From Roseiarcus sp963761435 (GTDB taxonomy: Bacteria; Pseudomonadota; Alphaproteobacteria; Rhizobiales; Beijerinckiaceae), in NCBI GenBank assembly GCA_963761435.1, contig CAVXHJ010000017.1:434001-498000 (forward strand): a stretch of 64,000 bases of DNA, in the 5' to 3' direction. The notes under the pieces were generated by a model. That model made no database searches. It worked only from the letters and a program-made list of their open reading frames with translations, and was not told the origin of the DNA. The position numbers and the translations under genes were made by a program. This document shows, in pieces, positions 34,882-43,218 of this stretch. Every line of letters begins with the position of its first letter. The stretch's first letter is position 1.

Positions 34882-35262
34882 TCACGCCGCGCGCGGCGGC
34901 TCGCCGGCGGCGTTGAGTTCGTCGGCTTCGTCATCGGTGAAAACGCGGCTGCGGGTCAGGAACCGCACGCCTTCGGGCGCTTCGAGGGAAAATCCGCCGC
35001 CCCGTCCCGGCACGACGTCGATGATGAGCTGGGTGTGACGCCAATAATCAAACTGAGCGGCGCCGATATAGAACGGCGAATCGGCGATCTCGCCGAGGAA
35101 AACGTCCTGAGGCCCGACCCGGAACTCGCCTTTCGGGTAGCACATCGGGGATGAGCCGTCGCAGCAGCCCCCGGATTGATGGAACATGAGGGGCCCGTGC
35201 ATCCGGCGAAGATGCTCGACGACGCCGACGGCGGCCTCCGTGATCTCGACCCTGCGGATCAT
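34882..35262 (-). CDS. DUF779 protein, aldehyde dehydrogenase-associated
   Basis: A 126-residue DUF779 protein, a family encoded directly downstream of AcoD/ExaC-type aldehyde dehydrogenases. The cysteine-rich element SGGCCDGSSPMCY near residues 30-42 could hold a metal. It ends with the FLTRSRVF block. ATG 35262 has AGGAACA upstream. It is 62 bases after the aldehyde dehydrogenase stop, with a hairpin in between, so it is probably cotranscribed with it. Its job is unknown; the partnership suggests a role in aldehyde metabolism or its regulation. Confidence 0.9.
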   Translation of the reverse strand: MIRRVEITEAAVGVVEHLRRMHGPLMFHQSGGCCDGSSPMCYPKGEFRVGPQDVFLGEIADSPFYIGAAQFDYWRHTQLIIDVVPGRGGGFSLEAPEGVRFLTRSRVFTDDEADELNAAGEPPRAA

Positions 35263-35289
35263 GGTTGTTCCTGTTGGGCTTAGAAGGAC

Positions 35290-35312
35290 GGGCGGAGGCC
35301 GAACCTCCGCCC
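35290..35312 (-). promoter_or_regulatory. Intercistronic hairpin between the aldehyde dehydrogenase and DUF779 genes
   Basis: GGGCGGAGG pairs perfectly with CCTCCGCCC over a 5-base loop, one more G:C pair outside. No T-run follows on the transcribed strand, so it may dampen or process the dehydrogenase-DUF779 message rather than terminate it. Confidence 0.5.
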
Positions 35313-35324
35313 GCGGATCGACGA

Positions 35325-36845
35325 TCAGAAGAAGCCGAGAGCCTTGGTCGAGTAGCTGACCAAGAGGTTCTTCGTCTGCTGATAGTGGTTGAGCATCATC
35401 TTGTGGTTTTCGCGCCCGATGCCTGACTGCTTGTAGCCGCCGAACGCGGCATGCGCCGGATAGGCGTGGTAGCAGTTGGTCCACACGCGCCCGGCCTGAA
35501 TCGCCCGGCCCATGCGATAGGCGCGGTTGCCGTTGCGCGTCCAAACGCCCGCGCCGAGACCGTAGAGCGTGTCATTGGCGATGGCGAGCGCGTCAGCGTC
35601 GTCCTTGAACTTCGCCACCGAGACCACCGGGCCGAAGATCTCCTCCTGGAACACGCGCATCTTGTTGTTGCCGGCGAAGATCGTGGGCTCGATATAGTAA
35701 CCGTCCGCGAGTTCGCCATCGAGCTTGGCGCGCTTGCCGCCGGTCAGCACCTTGGCGCCTTCCTGCTTGCCGATGTCGAGATAGGACAGGATCTTCTCGA
35801 GCTGGTCGGTCGAAGCCTGCGCCCCGATCATCGTCGAAGCATCGAGCGGATGGCCCTGCTTGATCTTCTTCGTGCGCTCGACCGCGCGCTCCATGAACCT
35901 GTCGTAGATCGACTCCTGAACCAGCGCCCGGCTCGGGCAGGTGCAGACTTCGCCCTGGTTGAGGGCGAACATGGTGAAGCCTTCGAGGCATTTGTCGAAA
36001 AAGTCGTCGTCCGCGTCCATCACGTCGGCGAAGAAGATGTTCGGCGACTTGCCGCCAAGCTCGAGCGTGACCGGGATCAGATTGTCGGACGCGTATTGCA
36101 TGATGAGGCGTCCGGTCGTCGTCTCGCCGGTGAAGGCGATCTTGGCGATCCGCTTGTTCTGGGCGAGCGGCTTGCCCGCCTCGACGCCGAAGCCGTTGAC
36201 GACGTTGACGACGCCCGGGGGCAGAAGGTCGGCGATCAGCTCGGCGAAGATCAGGATTCCGAGCGGAGTTTGTTCCGCAGGCTTGATGACGACGCAATTG
36301 CCCGCGGCAAGCGCCGGCGCAAGCTTCCATACCGCCATCAGCAGCGGGAAGTTCCACGGAATGATCTGGCCGACGACCCCGAGCGGCTCGTGGAAATGGT
36401 AGGCGACCGTGTCCTTGTCGATCTCGGAGATTCCGCCTTCCTGGGCGCGGATCGCGCTCGCGAAATATCGCCAGTGGTCGAGGCAGAGCGGAAGGTCGGC
36501 GGCAGTCGACTCGCGGATCGGCTTGCCGTTGTCGAGCGTCTCGACCAGCGCGAGCAATTCGAGGTTGGCCTCCATCTTGTCGGCGATGCGGTTGAGGATC
36601 AGCGCGCGCTCGGCGACCGGAGTCGCGCCCCAGGCGTCCTTGGCCTTGTGGGCTGCGTCGAGGGCAAGCTCGATGTCGGCCGCGGAAGACCGGGGAATGG
36701 CGCAGAGGCGCTTGCCGGTGATCGGGCTCGGATTGTCGAAGTAACGGCCCTCGACGGGGGCGACCCATTTGCCGCCGATGAAGTTGTCATAGCGGTCGCG
36801 GATGAGGCCGCGGGCTGCAATCTTGTCTATTGCTGCTTGATACAT
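35325..36845 (-). CDS. Aldehyde dehydrogenase, AcoD/ExaC type
   Basis: An NAD-dependent aldehyde dehydrogenase of 506 residues. The general base lies in VTLELGGKSPNIFF, the catalytic cysteine near residue 300 is in GEVCTCPSR, and the NAD motif is FTGETTTGRLI. YDNFIGGKWVAPVEGRYF and the terminal KNLLVSYSTKALGFF are typical of the AcoD/ExaC branch that oxidises acetaldehyde during ethanol or acetoin use. AGGAGGAAATCG before ATG 36845 is a strong ribosome site. DUF779 follows. The upstream region has a TTGCGC-N18-TATATA promoter candidate and a TATATACG motif shared with the second dehydrogenase region. Confidence 0.93.
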   Translation of the reverse strand: MYQAAIDKIAARGLIRDRYDNFIGGKWVAPVEGRYFDNPSPITGKRLCAIPRSSAADIELALDAAHKAKDAWGATPVAERALILNRIADKMEANLELLALVETLDNGKPIRESTAADLPLCLDHWRYFASAIRAQEGGISEIDKDTVAYHFHEPLGVVGQIIPWNFPLLMAVWKLAPALAAGNCVVIKPAEQTPLGILIFAELIADLLPPGVVNVVNGFGVEAGKPLAQNKRIAKIAFTGETTTGRLIMQYASDNLIPVTLELGGKSPNIFFADVMDADDDFFDKCLEGFTMFALNQGEVCTCPSRALVQESIYDRFMERAVERTKKIKQGHPLDASTMIGAQASTDQLEKILSYLDIGKQEGAKVLTGGKRAKLDGELADGYYIEPTIFAGNNKMRVFQEEIFGPVVSVAKFKDDADALAIANDTLYGLGAGVWTRNGNRAYRMGRAIQAGRVWTNCYHAYPAHAAFGGYKQSGIGRENHKMMLNHYQQTKNLLVSYSTKALGFF

Positions 36846-36915
36846 CGATTTCCTCCTGAGGACCCGCCGCTCGCCGGCCTGCTTTCGCGAGGCGGATCCG
36901 AGCTGGCGTTGTCTT

Positions 36916-36945
36916 TATATACGCGGAAATATAGCGCTGGCGCAA
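36916..36945 (-). promoter_or_regulatory. Candidate promoter of the AcoD/ExaC-type dehydrogenase gene
   Basis: On the minus strand TTGCGC (36945-36940) precedes TATATA (36921-36916) by 18 bases, about 71 bases before the ATG. The inverted repeat TATAT-N8-ATATA (36916-36933) overlaps it and could be an operator. A similar TATATACG-N5-ATAT motif occurs at 38773. Confidence 0.4.
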
Positions 36946-37000
36946 CGACGCTTCGCGAGAAATCGCGAAAAGGGCCAGTCAGACCCCGGGGCGGGACCGA

Positions 37001-37018
37001 GGGGCGGCTGACCGCCCC
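37001..37018 (-). terminator. Hairpin 3' of the second aldehyde dehydrogenase gene
   Basis: GGGGCGG pairs with CCGCCCC around CTGA, 28 bases past the stop of the gene at 37046. A T-run is poor, so it is a probable but not certain terminator separating the two dehydrogenase genes. Confidence 0.5.
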
Positions 37019-37045
37019 TTCCGTTTCAAGGTTCTGAGCGGCCGT

Positions 37046-38545
37046 TCAGAGCTTGGCGGCGACCGATTTCGTCTCGGTATAGTGCTCCATGACCTCCTTG
37101 CCCATCTCGCGGCCCCAGCCGGATTGCTTGTAGCCGCCGAAGGGCCAGGCCGGGTCGCCGTAATTGTGGGTGTTGATGCAGATCGTGCCGGCCTTGATCT
37201 TGCGCGCCATCTGGTGGGCGACCTTGAGATTGCGCGTCCACACGCTCGCCTGAAGGCCGTATTCGGTGTCGTTGGCGAATTTCGCAACGGCGTCGAGATT
37301 GTCGTCGTCGAAGGACTGCACGCAGACGACGGGTCCAAAAATCTCCTCGCGGACGACGCGCATGTCGCGGTTCGTCTTGGCGAGGACGGTCGGTTCGACG
37401 AAGTAGCCCTGATTGCCCGGAACCTTGCCGCCGGTGACGATCTCCGCGCCTTCTTTCCGGCCGGATTCGAGGAAGCCCCTGACCCGCTCGTGCTGCTCCT
37501 TGGAAACCAGCGGGCCGAGGTTCACGTCTGGATCGAGGCCGTGGCCGATCTTGATCTTGCCGGCTTCGGCGGAGACGCCCTCGACCACGCGGTCATAGAT
37601 CGATTTGTGGGCGAAGAGACGCGAGCCCGCCGTGCAGCACTGGCCCTGGTTGTAGAAGATCGCCGATGCGGTCCCGGCAATCGCGCCTTCGATGTCGGCG
37701 TCGGGGAAGACGATCGCAGGCGACTTGCCGCCGAGCTCGAGCGACACGCGCTTGAGGTTGCCCGCGGCCGCCTTGACGATGAGCTTGCCGACCTCGGTCG
37801 AGCCGGTGAAGGCGACCTTGTCGACGTCGGGATGGTTGGCGAGCGCCGCGCCCGCCGTCTCGCCGAAGCCGGTGACGATATTGACGACGCCGTCCGGGAA
37901 TCCGGCCTCCTGAAGGAGCTCGCCGAAGCGCAGGGCGGAAAGAGGCGTCTGTTCGGCCGGCTTGAGCACGATCGTGCAGCCGGCGGCGAGCGCGGGCGCG
38001 AGCTTCCAGGCGGCCATCATCAGCGGGAAGTTCCAGGGGATGATCTGGCCGACGACGCCGACCGGCTCGCGCAATGTGTAGACGTGCCAGGCGCCGGGGC
38101 TCGACACCGGAATCGTTTCGCCGGTGAGGCGGGTCGACCAGCCCGCCATGTAGCGGAACATGTTGATCGAGCCCTGCACGTCGTCGCGGCGCGCATTGGT
38201 CACCGGCTTGCCGTTGTCGAGCGCCTCGAGCTCGGCGAACTCGTCGGCGTGCTGCTCGAGCAGGTCGCCGAGCCTCCAGACCATGCGCGAGCGATCCCCC
38301 GGGAGGACCCGCGGCCAGGGACCGGACTCAAAAGCGCGGCGAGCCGCGGCCACGGCCGCGTCGATATCGGCTTTGTCGCCGGCCGGGACGTGGGCGATGA
38401 TCTCCTGCGTGGCCGGGTCTTCGACCTCGAAGGTCTTGCCGCTCTGCGCGTCGACCCATTTGCCGTCGATGAGGAGCTTGTGCGGCTTCGCGAGAAAGGC
38501 AGTCGCGGCGGAGCCGAGCGACGGTTTGCGGATGGCGATCGTCAT
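37046..38545 (-). CDS. Aldehyde dehydrogenase (ALDH family)
   Basis: A second NAD(P)-dependent aldehyde dehydrogenase of 499 residues, distinct from the AcoD-like one. Motifs: NFPLMMAAWKLAPALAAG, FTGSTEVGKLIVKAA (cofactor loop), VSLELGGKSPAIVF (general base Glu) and NQGQCCTAGSR (catalytic Cys). The C-terminus INTHNYGDPAWPFGGYKQSG matches the betaine/phenylacetaldehyde/coniferyl group, so the substrate is open. ATG 38545 is set by GGGAGGTTCCCC just upstream; the frame extends to 39055 but without a start signal. It follows a 409-base region shared with the divergent porin. Confidence 0.92.
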   Translation of the reverse strand: MTIAIRKPSLGSAATAFLAKPHKLLIDGKWVDAQSGKTFEVEDPATQEIIAHVPAGDKADIDAAVAAARRAFESGPWPRVLPGDRSRMVWRLGDLLEQHADEFAELEALDNGKPVTNARRDDVQGSINMFRYMAGWSTRLTGETIPVSSPGAWHVYTLREPVGVVGQIIPWNFPLMMAAWKLAPALAAGCTIVLKPAEQTPLSALRFGELLQEAGFPDGVVNIVTGFGETAGAALANHPDVDKVAFTGSTEVGKLIVKAAAGNLKRVSLELGGKSPAIVFPDADIEGAIAGTASAIFYNQGQCCTAGSRLFAHKSIYDRVVEGVSAEAGKIKIGHGLDPDVNLGPLVSKEQHERVRGFLESGRKEGAEIVTGGKVPGNQGYFVEPTVLAKTNRDMRVVREEIFGPVVCVQSFDDDNLDAVAKFANDTEYGLQASVWTRNLKVAHQMARKIKAGTICINTHNYGDPAWPFGGYKQSGWGREMGKEVMEHYTETKSVAAKL

Positions 38546-38954
38546 GGGGAACCTCCCTGAATTTCTTGGAATGCGCGTCGAAGGACGCAGCGCCGGAACC
38601 ACTATATCCCAGGAAACATAACGAGGCGAGCCGCAAGCCGCGAAAATGATCCGCTGGCGGGCGCGCCAAGGCCGGTCGCCTCGGGTGAATTGAACCCGGC
38701 ATGTCGTAATCTGGGGGGAACCACCGAGGCGTTCGCTTGCGGATTTGGCGTTTGGCGTGGGGCGGGCGCCGATATATACGTACCGATATGTAGCCCGGCG
38801 CGGATTTGAGTCGCCGGCGAAGTTTTCCCGCGGACGATCGTGAAAGTTCAGGGTGGCGGATAGGGGGTAAGAGCGTTTCGACGGCCCGTTGCGGCCGCGA
38901 CACAAGAGCGGTTCAGGCTTACGGGGAGCGGTTGACCGGGGCGGGGGAAGGTCA
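38546..38954. other. Divergent regulatory region between aldehyde dehydrogenase and porin genes
   Basis: About 410 bases without a gene. It carries TATATACG-N5-ATATG at 38773-38790, a close match to the motif before the other dehydrogenase (36916-36933), and an overlapping pair of CCGATAT half-sites. The strongest ribosome site, GGGGAAGG, immediately precedes the porin GTG at 38955. No RNA gene is recognised. Confidence 0.5.
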
Positions 38955-40395
38955 GTGAAGAAACGCGGGATTGTCCTGATTGCGTGCGGACTCGCGAGCT
39001 TGGCCCACGCCGCTGACCTGCCGACGACGAAGCCCGCCGAGGATAAAAAAGCCAAGCCGGACTGCTTCAGCAGTCTATGGACCTATCTCAAGTCATCGGT
39101 TCGGGATTGCCCGCTGAGCGCGGGCCCGCTCACGCTCTACGGCACGCTCGACGGCGGCGTCGGCTACGAGCAATGGGGCACGCGCCTCGGCGCCTACTCG
39201 GACAAGGCGAATTACGCCATCCAGAGGAACAGCGGCGACACGCACTGGCTATGGTCGCCGAACGCGCTCAGCACCTCGACCATCGGCGTGCGCCTGTCAC
39301 AAAAGATCGGCGACAACTGGGAGATCGTCGGCGCGGTCGAAGCCGGGTTCAATCCCTATACGCTTCGCCTGGTCAATGGTCCCCAATCGCAGGCCGACAA
39401 CAATCCTTACGCCACGGCTCTCCAGAGGACGGCATTTGACTCCGCGCGAGGCGGAACATGGGACAACGGGCAGGCCTTCATCGGGATCAGCAATCCCACT
39501 TACGGGACCCTGACCTTCGGCCGAACCACGCTTTTGTCCATGCAGGCGCTCAGCGCCTACGATCCCGTGGCCTCGGTCGGGTTCTCGCAATTGGGCTTCA
39601 CCGCGCTTTACGGCACATTCGGCGCCAGTCCGACCTCGCGCATCAACACCGCCTTCACCTATCGTCTCAACTACCAGGGCTTTCGCGTGGCCGCTCAGGC
39701 CCAGGTCGGCGGCTATGATCAGTTCAATGCGGCGACCCAGCAATATCAGGCGCAGATCGGAACGGATTTCAACGGCTTCTCGTTCGACGCCATCGCCGGC
39801 TATGCGAAGAACGCGCTCACCTTCGCGAGTTTCGCGGGAGCGGCGACTCCGGTCGGCTTCAATCCCTACGACATTGTTCGCGCGACGGCCCTGAACACCG
39901 GCGGCGTCGAACTCGTCGGCCGCTACCAGTGGGACAAATTCAAGTTCTACGCCGGCTATATCTACTCGCTTTCCGTCAATCCGAGCAATCCGAACTTTCC
40001 CTACGGCGTGGGCACGGTTGCGCCGGGAGTTCTCGGTTCCTCCGGGTTTCGTGACCGTCAACGCCTATACGGTTCCGCGCAACCTCAACACGATTTGGAC
40101 GGGTCTGCGCTACGCGGTTTGGTCCAATCTGGACGTCGCCGGCGGCGTCTACTGGGAATCCCAGAACGACTTCCTCGCTCAGCCCGCCGTCTGCACCGGA
40201 TCGGGCTCGGCGACCAGCAACACCCGGTGCGCGGGAGGGCGCTATTCATTCTCGCTTCTGGCGGACTATCGGCCAATCCCCCGGGTCAGCCTTTACGCCG
40301 GCCTTCTGCAGTCGAATGTCCACGGCGGCGTCGCCAGCGGCTTTCTGCACACCGAGAACTTCGCGCCGACCGCCGGCCTGCGCATTCGCTTTTGA
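38955..40395 (+). pseudogene. Outer-membrane porin, interrupted by a +1 frameshift near 40035
   Basis: A Gram-negative porin gene. From GTG 38955 (GGGGAAGG ribosome site) it encodes a signal peptide, KKRGIVLIACGLASLAHA, then a beta-barrel with YGTLDGGVGYEQWG and many aromatic-ending strands. The first frame is porin-like to about 40035 (TVAPGVL). The match then continues one base later as VPPGFVTVNAYTVPRN and ends with GLRIRF, the C-terminal phenylalanine expected of outer-membrane barrels. Removing one G from the GG in CTCGGTT restores a continuous barrel of about 480 residues. It may be a sequence error or a real inactivation. It faces the aldehyde dehydrogenase gene. Confidence 0.8.
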
Positions 40396-40402
40396 GCCCG
40401 CT

Positions 40403-40708
40403 TTACTGCGGGTTGCCGCCGATGCAGCCCTTCATGCAGTCGTCGGGATCGCGGCTTAGCCCGTCGGCGTCGCCCTCGCCGGGATGAGCGTATGGCTTGA
40501 ACATCTGGTTGATCGCGGGGGGAGACGCGTTCTCGACCGTTTCACCGGGCTGCTGGGCGGCGGGCGCGGACGCCGGGCGAACGACGTAGTGATGATGGGG
40601 ATGATAATGGTGGCGATAATGATGCAGGACCGGCGCGTCCTGCGCCCAAGCCGCAGACGTCATGAGGGTCGCGCTGACTGCGATCGCCAGTCCAAGCGGA
40701 GTGTTCAT
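40403..40708 (-). CDS. Small secreted histidine-rich protein
   Basis: A 101-residue secreted protein. A signal peptide (NTPLGLAIAVSATLMTSAAWA) precedes a histidine/tyrosine-rich part (HHYRHHYHPHHHYVV) that may bind metal, and an acidic end with two cysteines (DDCMKGCIGG). ATG 40708 has GAAGGAGAA upstream. I know no named family. It sits between the porin and modA, in the opposite orientation to both. Confidence 0.65.
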   Translation of the reverse strand: MNTPLGLAIAVSATLMTSAAWAQDAPVLHHYRHHYHPHHHYVVRPASAPAAQQPGETVENASPPAINQMFKPYAHPGEGDADGLSRDPDDCMKGCIGGNPQ

Positions 40709-40846
40709 GCGCTTCTCCTTCGGCGTCCCCTCGGGTTATTTCGTCCGTATTTGCGCCTTTGACAAGAGCGAGGAAGCAGCGAACGTCCTATGCGAACGCA
40801 AATCTTCTTTTAGACTTGGTTCAAGATCGGTGAAACTGGAGGAAGG

Positions 40847-41593
40847 ATGAAACTGACATCGCTCGCAGCCGGGGTCGGGCTGTTTTGTCTGAGCTTCGCG
40901 CCTTGCGCGGAAGCCGGTCAGACACATGTGGCCGTGGCCGCAAACTTCACCGAGCCCGCGCGCGAGATCGCCAATCTCTTCCGTCAGAAAACAGGTCACG
41001 AGGCGATCCTGATCTTCGGCGCCTCAGGCGCCTTTTTCACCCAGATCACCCATGGCGCGCCATTCGAAGTCTTTCTGTCGGCCGACCAGGAGCGCCCGCA
41101 GCTCGCCATCGAGCAGGGTTACGCCGTCGCGGACAGCCGCTTCACTTATGCGATCGGGAAGCTCGCGCTCTGGAGCCGGGTGCTCGACGTCACCGACGGG
41201 AAGGCGGTCCTTTCGGACGGAAAGTTCTCAAAGCTCTCGATCGCCAATCCCCAGACGGCTCCATACGGAACAGCGGCGGTCGAGACCATGAAGGCGCTCG
41301 GCGTCTTCGACGCGCTGCAAAGCAAGCTCGTCCAAGGCAACAACATCGCGCAAGCGTTCCAGTTCATCGACACCAGGAACGCCGAGCTTGGCTTTGTCGC
41401 CCTGGCGCAGCTGCATGGCGTCAGCGGGGGGACACAGTGGCTCGTCCCGGAAAATCTCCACTCTCCGATCAAACAGGACGCGGTCCTGTTGAAGAGCGCC
41501 GCCAATGATGAAGCGTCGAAGGCGTTCCTGGCTTTTCTCAAAGGCCCGGAGGCGCGCGCGATCATCGAGAGCTTCGGATACTCGATCGAGTAG
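40847..41593 (+). CDS. modA: Molybdate ABC transporter substrate-binding protein
   Basis: ModA is the periplasmic molybdate/tungstate-binding protein. It has 248 residues with a signal peptide (VGLFCLSFAPCAEA) and the ModA landmarks: VAVAANFTEPAREIANLF, ILIFGASGAFFTQITHGAPFEVFLSAD (oxyanion-binding Ser/Thr) and LGFVALAQLHG. The operon runs modA-modB-mosB-mosA-modC. GGAGGAAGG lies before ATG 40847. The 138-base leader has an ATTTGCG/CGCAAAT inverted pair (40749-40755 and 40797-40803); it may be regulatory but no molybdenum-cofactor riboswitch or known ModE box was recognised. Confidence 0.95.
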   Translation: MKLTSLAAGVGLFCLSFAPCAEAGQTHVAVAANFTEPAREIANLFRQKTGHEAILIFGASGAFFTQITHGAPFEVFLSADQERPQLAIEQGYAVADSRFTYAIGKLALWSRVLDVTDGKAVLSDGKFSKLSIANPQTAPYGTAAVETMKALGVFDALQSKLVQGNNIAQAFQFIDTRNAELGFVALAQLHGVSGGTQWLVPENLHSPIKQDAVLLKSAANDEASKAFLAFLKGPEARAIIESFGYSIE

Positions 41594-41598
41594 GCGTC

Positions 41599-42282
41599 AT
41601 GGACATGCTTCAGCAGCTGTGGCCGCCGGTTCAGTTGACCCTCCAGCTTGCGGCGATCAGCACCCTGGCGCTTCTGGTGGTGGCGACGCCGCTCGCCTGG
41701 TGGCTTGCGCGGTCCAAGCGTCCTTGGAAGGAGGTGATCGCCACGATCATCTCGCTCCCGCTCGTGCTGCCGCCGACCGTTCTCGGTTTTTACATGCTCA
41801 TCGCCTTGGGGCCGGACGGCCCGGGGGGGATGATCGCAAGCCTTTGGGGCGGGCGCACGCTGGCCTTCACGTTTCAGGGGCTGGTGATCGGCTGCATTGT
41901 GTCGGCCCTGCCGGTGGTCGTTCAACCCATCCGCAACGCCTTCGCCGCCGTCGGAGACCGCCCGCTCGAAGCGGCGGCGACCCTGCGCGCTTCGCCGTGG
42001 AAAGCCTTCTGGACAGTGGCGTTGCCGCTCGCCAGTCCAGGCCTGCTGTCGGGAGCGGTGTTGGGCTTCGCCAACATCGTCGGGAATTTCGGCGTGGTGC
42101 TGATGATTGGCGGCAATATTCCCGGGCGCACGAGGGTCATGTCGACCGCGATCTTCGATTTTGTCGAGACCATGCGGTGGCGTGAGGCCAACCTGCTCGC
42201 GGGCGGCATGGTGGCGTTCGCTTTCATCGTCATCCTGTCCATGATCCTGATCCAGAAGCGGTTCGCGGCGCGCGGGGCTTGA
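41599..42282 (+). CDS. modB: Molybdate ABC transporter permease
   Basis: ModB forms the inner-membrane channel. The 227-residue protein has five to six helices, the ModB beginning VQLTLQLAAISTLALLVVATPLAWW, and the EAA coupling loop EAAATLRASPWKAFWTVALPLASPGLLSG that contacts ModC. It follows modA by five bases and precedes mosB by 113 bases. ATG 41599 is the first start in frame. Confidence 0.94.
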   Translation: MDMLQQLWPPVQLTLQLAAISTLALLVVATPLAWWLARSKRPWKEVIATIISLPLVLPPTVLGFYMLIALGPDGPGGMIASLWGGRTLAFTFQGLVIGCIVSALPVVVQPIRNAFAAVGDRPLEAAATLRASPWKAFWTVALPLASPGLLSGAVLGFANIVGNFGVVLMIGGNIPGRTRVMSTAIFDFVETMRWREANLLAGGMVAFAFIVILSMILIQKRFAARGA

Positions 42283-42395
42283 CGATCGCCCGCGCCGTCC
42301 GCCGGAAACTCTCGGAAAACCGGGATTTCTCCCGGAGGTTGCGGCATGGTGGGAACAATGCAAATGCTTCAGACGATTGGCGGGAGGATGATCCG

Positions 42396-43208
42396 ATGAC
42401 CGGTACGGTCTCAGAGCTTGGAGCGCTCCTGATGGAGCGGTCGCTCGGCGACCCCGAGCTCGTGGCAAAGGCGGAGAAGGCGGCGGAGTTCCGCATCTTG
42501 CCGGACGCCAACGTGATCAAGATCGGCGGACAGAGCGTCATCGACCGCGGCCGCGCGGCGGTTTTCCCGCTCGTCGATGAGATCGTCGCCGCCCGCAAGA
42601 CCCACAAGATGCTGATCGGGACCGGGGCGGGCACGCGCGCGCGCCATCTCTATTCGATCGCGGCGGGCTTGAGCCTGCCGGCCGGCGTGCTCTCCCAACT
42701 GGGCGGCTCGGTCGCCGATCAGAACGCGGAGATGCTGGGGCAGCTCATGGCGAAGCATGGCGTGTCGTCGGTGAGCGGCGCCGGGCTCTCGGCTGTCCCG
42801 CTTTATCTCGCCGAAGTGAATGCGGTCGTTTTCAGCGGCATGCCGCCCTATGGGCTTTGGACACGGCCCGCGGCTGAGGGCGTGATCCCGCCCTATCGCA
42901 CCGATGCGGGATGCTTCCTGGTCGCCGAGCAGTTCGGCTGCAAGGCGATGATCTTCGTCAAGGACGAGAACGGCCTCTACACGGCGAACCCGAAAACCTC
43001 GAAGAACGCGAAATTCATCCCGAAGATCACGGTCGATGAGATGAAGGCGAAGGGGCTGCACGATTCGATACTCGAGTTCCCCATGCTCGACCTCCTCAAG
43101 GCGTCGCGCCACATCCACGAGGTGCAGGTCGTGAACGGCCTCGTCTCCGGCAACCTGACCCGCGCGCTCGCCGGCGAGCATGTCGGCACCATCATCACCG
43201 CGAAGTGA
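42396..43208 (+). CDS. mosB: Molybdenum storage protein subunit beta
   Basis: MosB and MosA form the cytosolic molybdenum storage protein, which packs polynuclear molybdate clusters in an ATP-dependent cage. The 270-residue beta subunit is a UMP-kinase-fold protein with DANVIKIGGQSVIDRG (nucleotide/phosphate site), LIGTGAGTRARHLYSIAAGL, VSGAGLSAVPLYL and FSGMPPYGLW. Sequence and length closely resemble the Azotobacter vinelandii beta chain as recalled. ATG 42396 follows a GGGAGGATGAT ribosome site and starts where family members start. mosA follows ten bases later. Placement inside mod supports coupled uptake and storage. Confidence 0.95.
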   Translation: MTGTVSELGALLMERSLGDPELVAKAEKAAEFRILPDANVIKIGGQSVIDRGRAAVFPLVDEIVAARKTHKMLIGTGAGTRARHLYSIAAGLSLPAGVLSQLGGSVADQNAEMLGQLMAKHGVSSVSGAGLSAVPLYLAEVNAVVFSGMPPYGLWTRPAAEGVIPPYRTDAGCFLVAEQFGCKAMIFVKDENGLYTANPKTSKNAKFIPKITVDEMKAKGLHDSILEFPMLDLLKASRHIHEVQVVNGLVSGNLTRALAGEHVGTIITAK

Positions 43209-43218
43209 GGCGACGCCC

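Noticed and set aside
37082..38560. A 492-codon plus-strand frame opposite the second aldehyde dehydrogenase
   Set aside because: Shadow frame with no motif; the minus strand has all aldehyde dehydrogenase residues.
40709..40846. Molybdenum-cofactor riboswitch or ModE site before modA
   Set aside because: The leader shows an ATTTGCG/CGCAAAT pair but no recognised riboswitch core or ModE consensus, so it is noted only as a possible inverted repeat.
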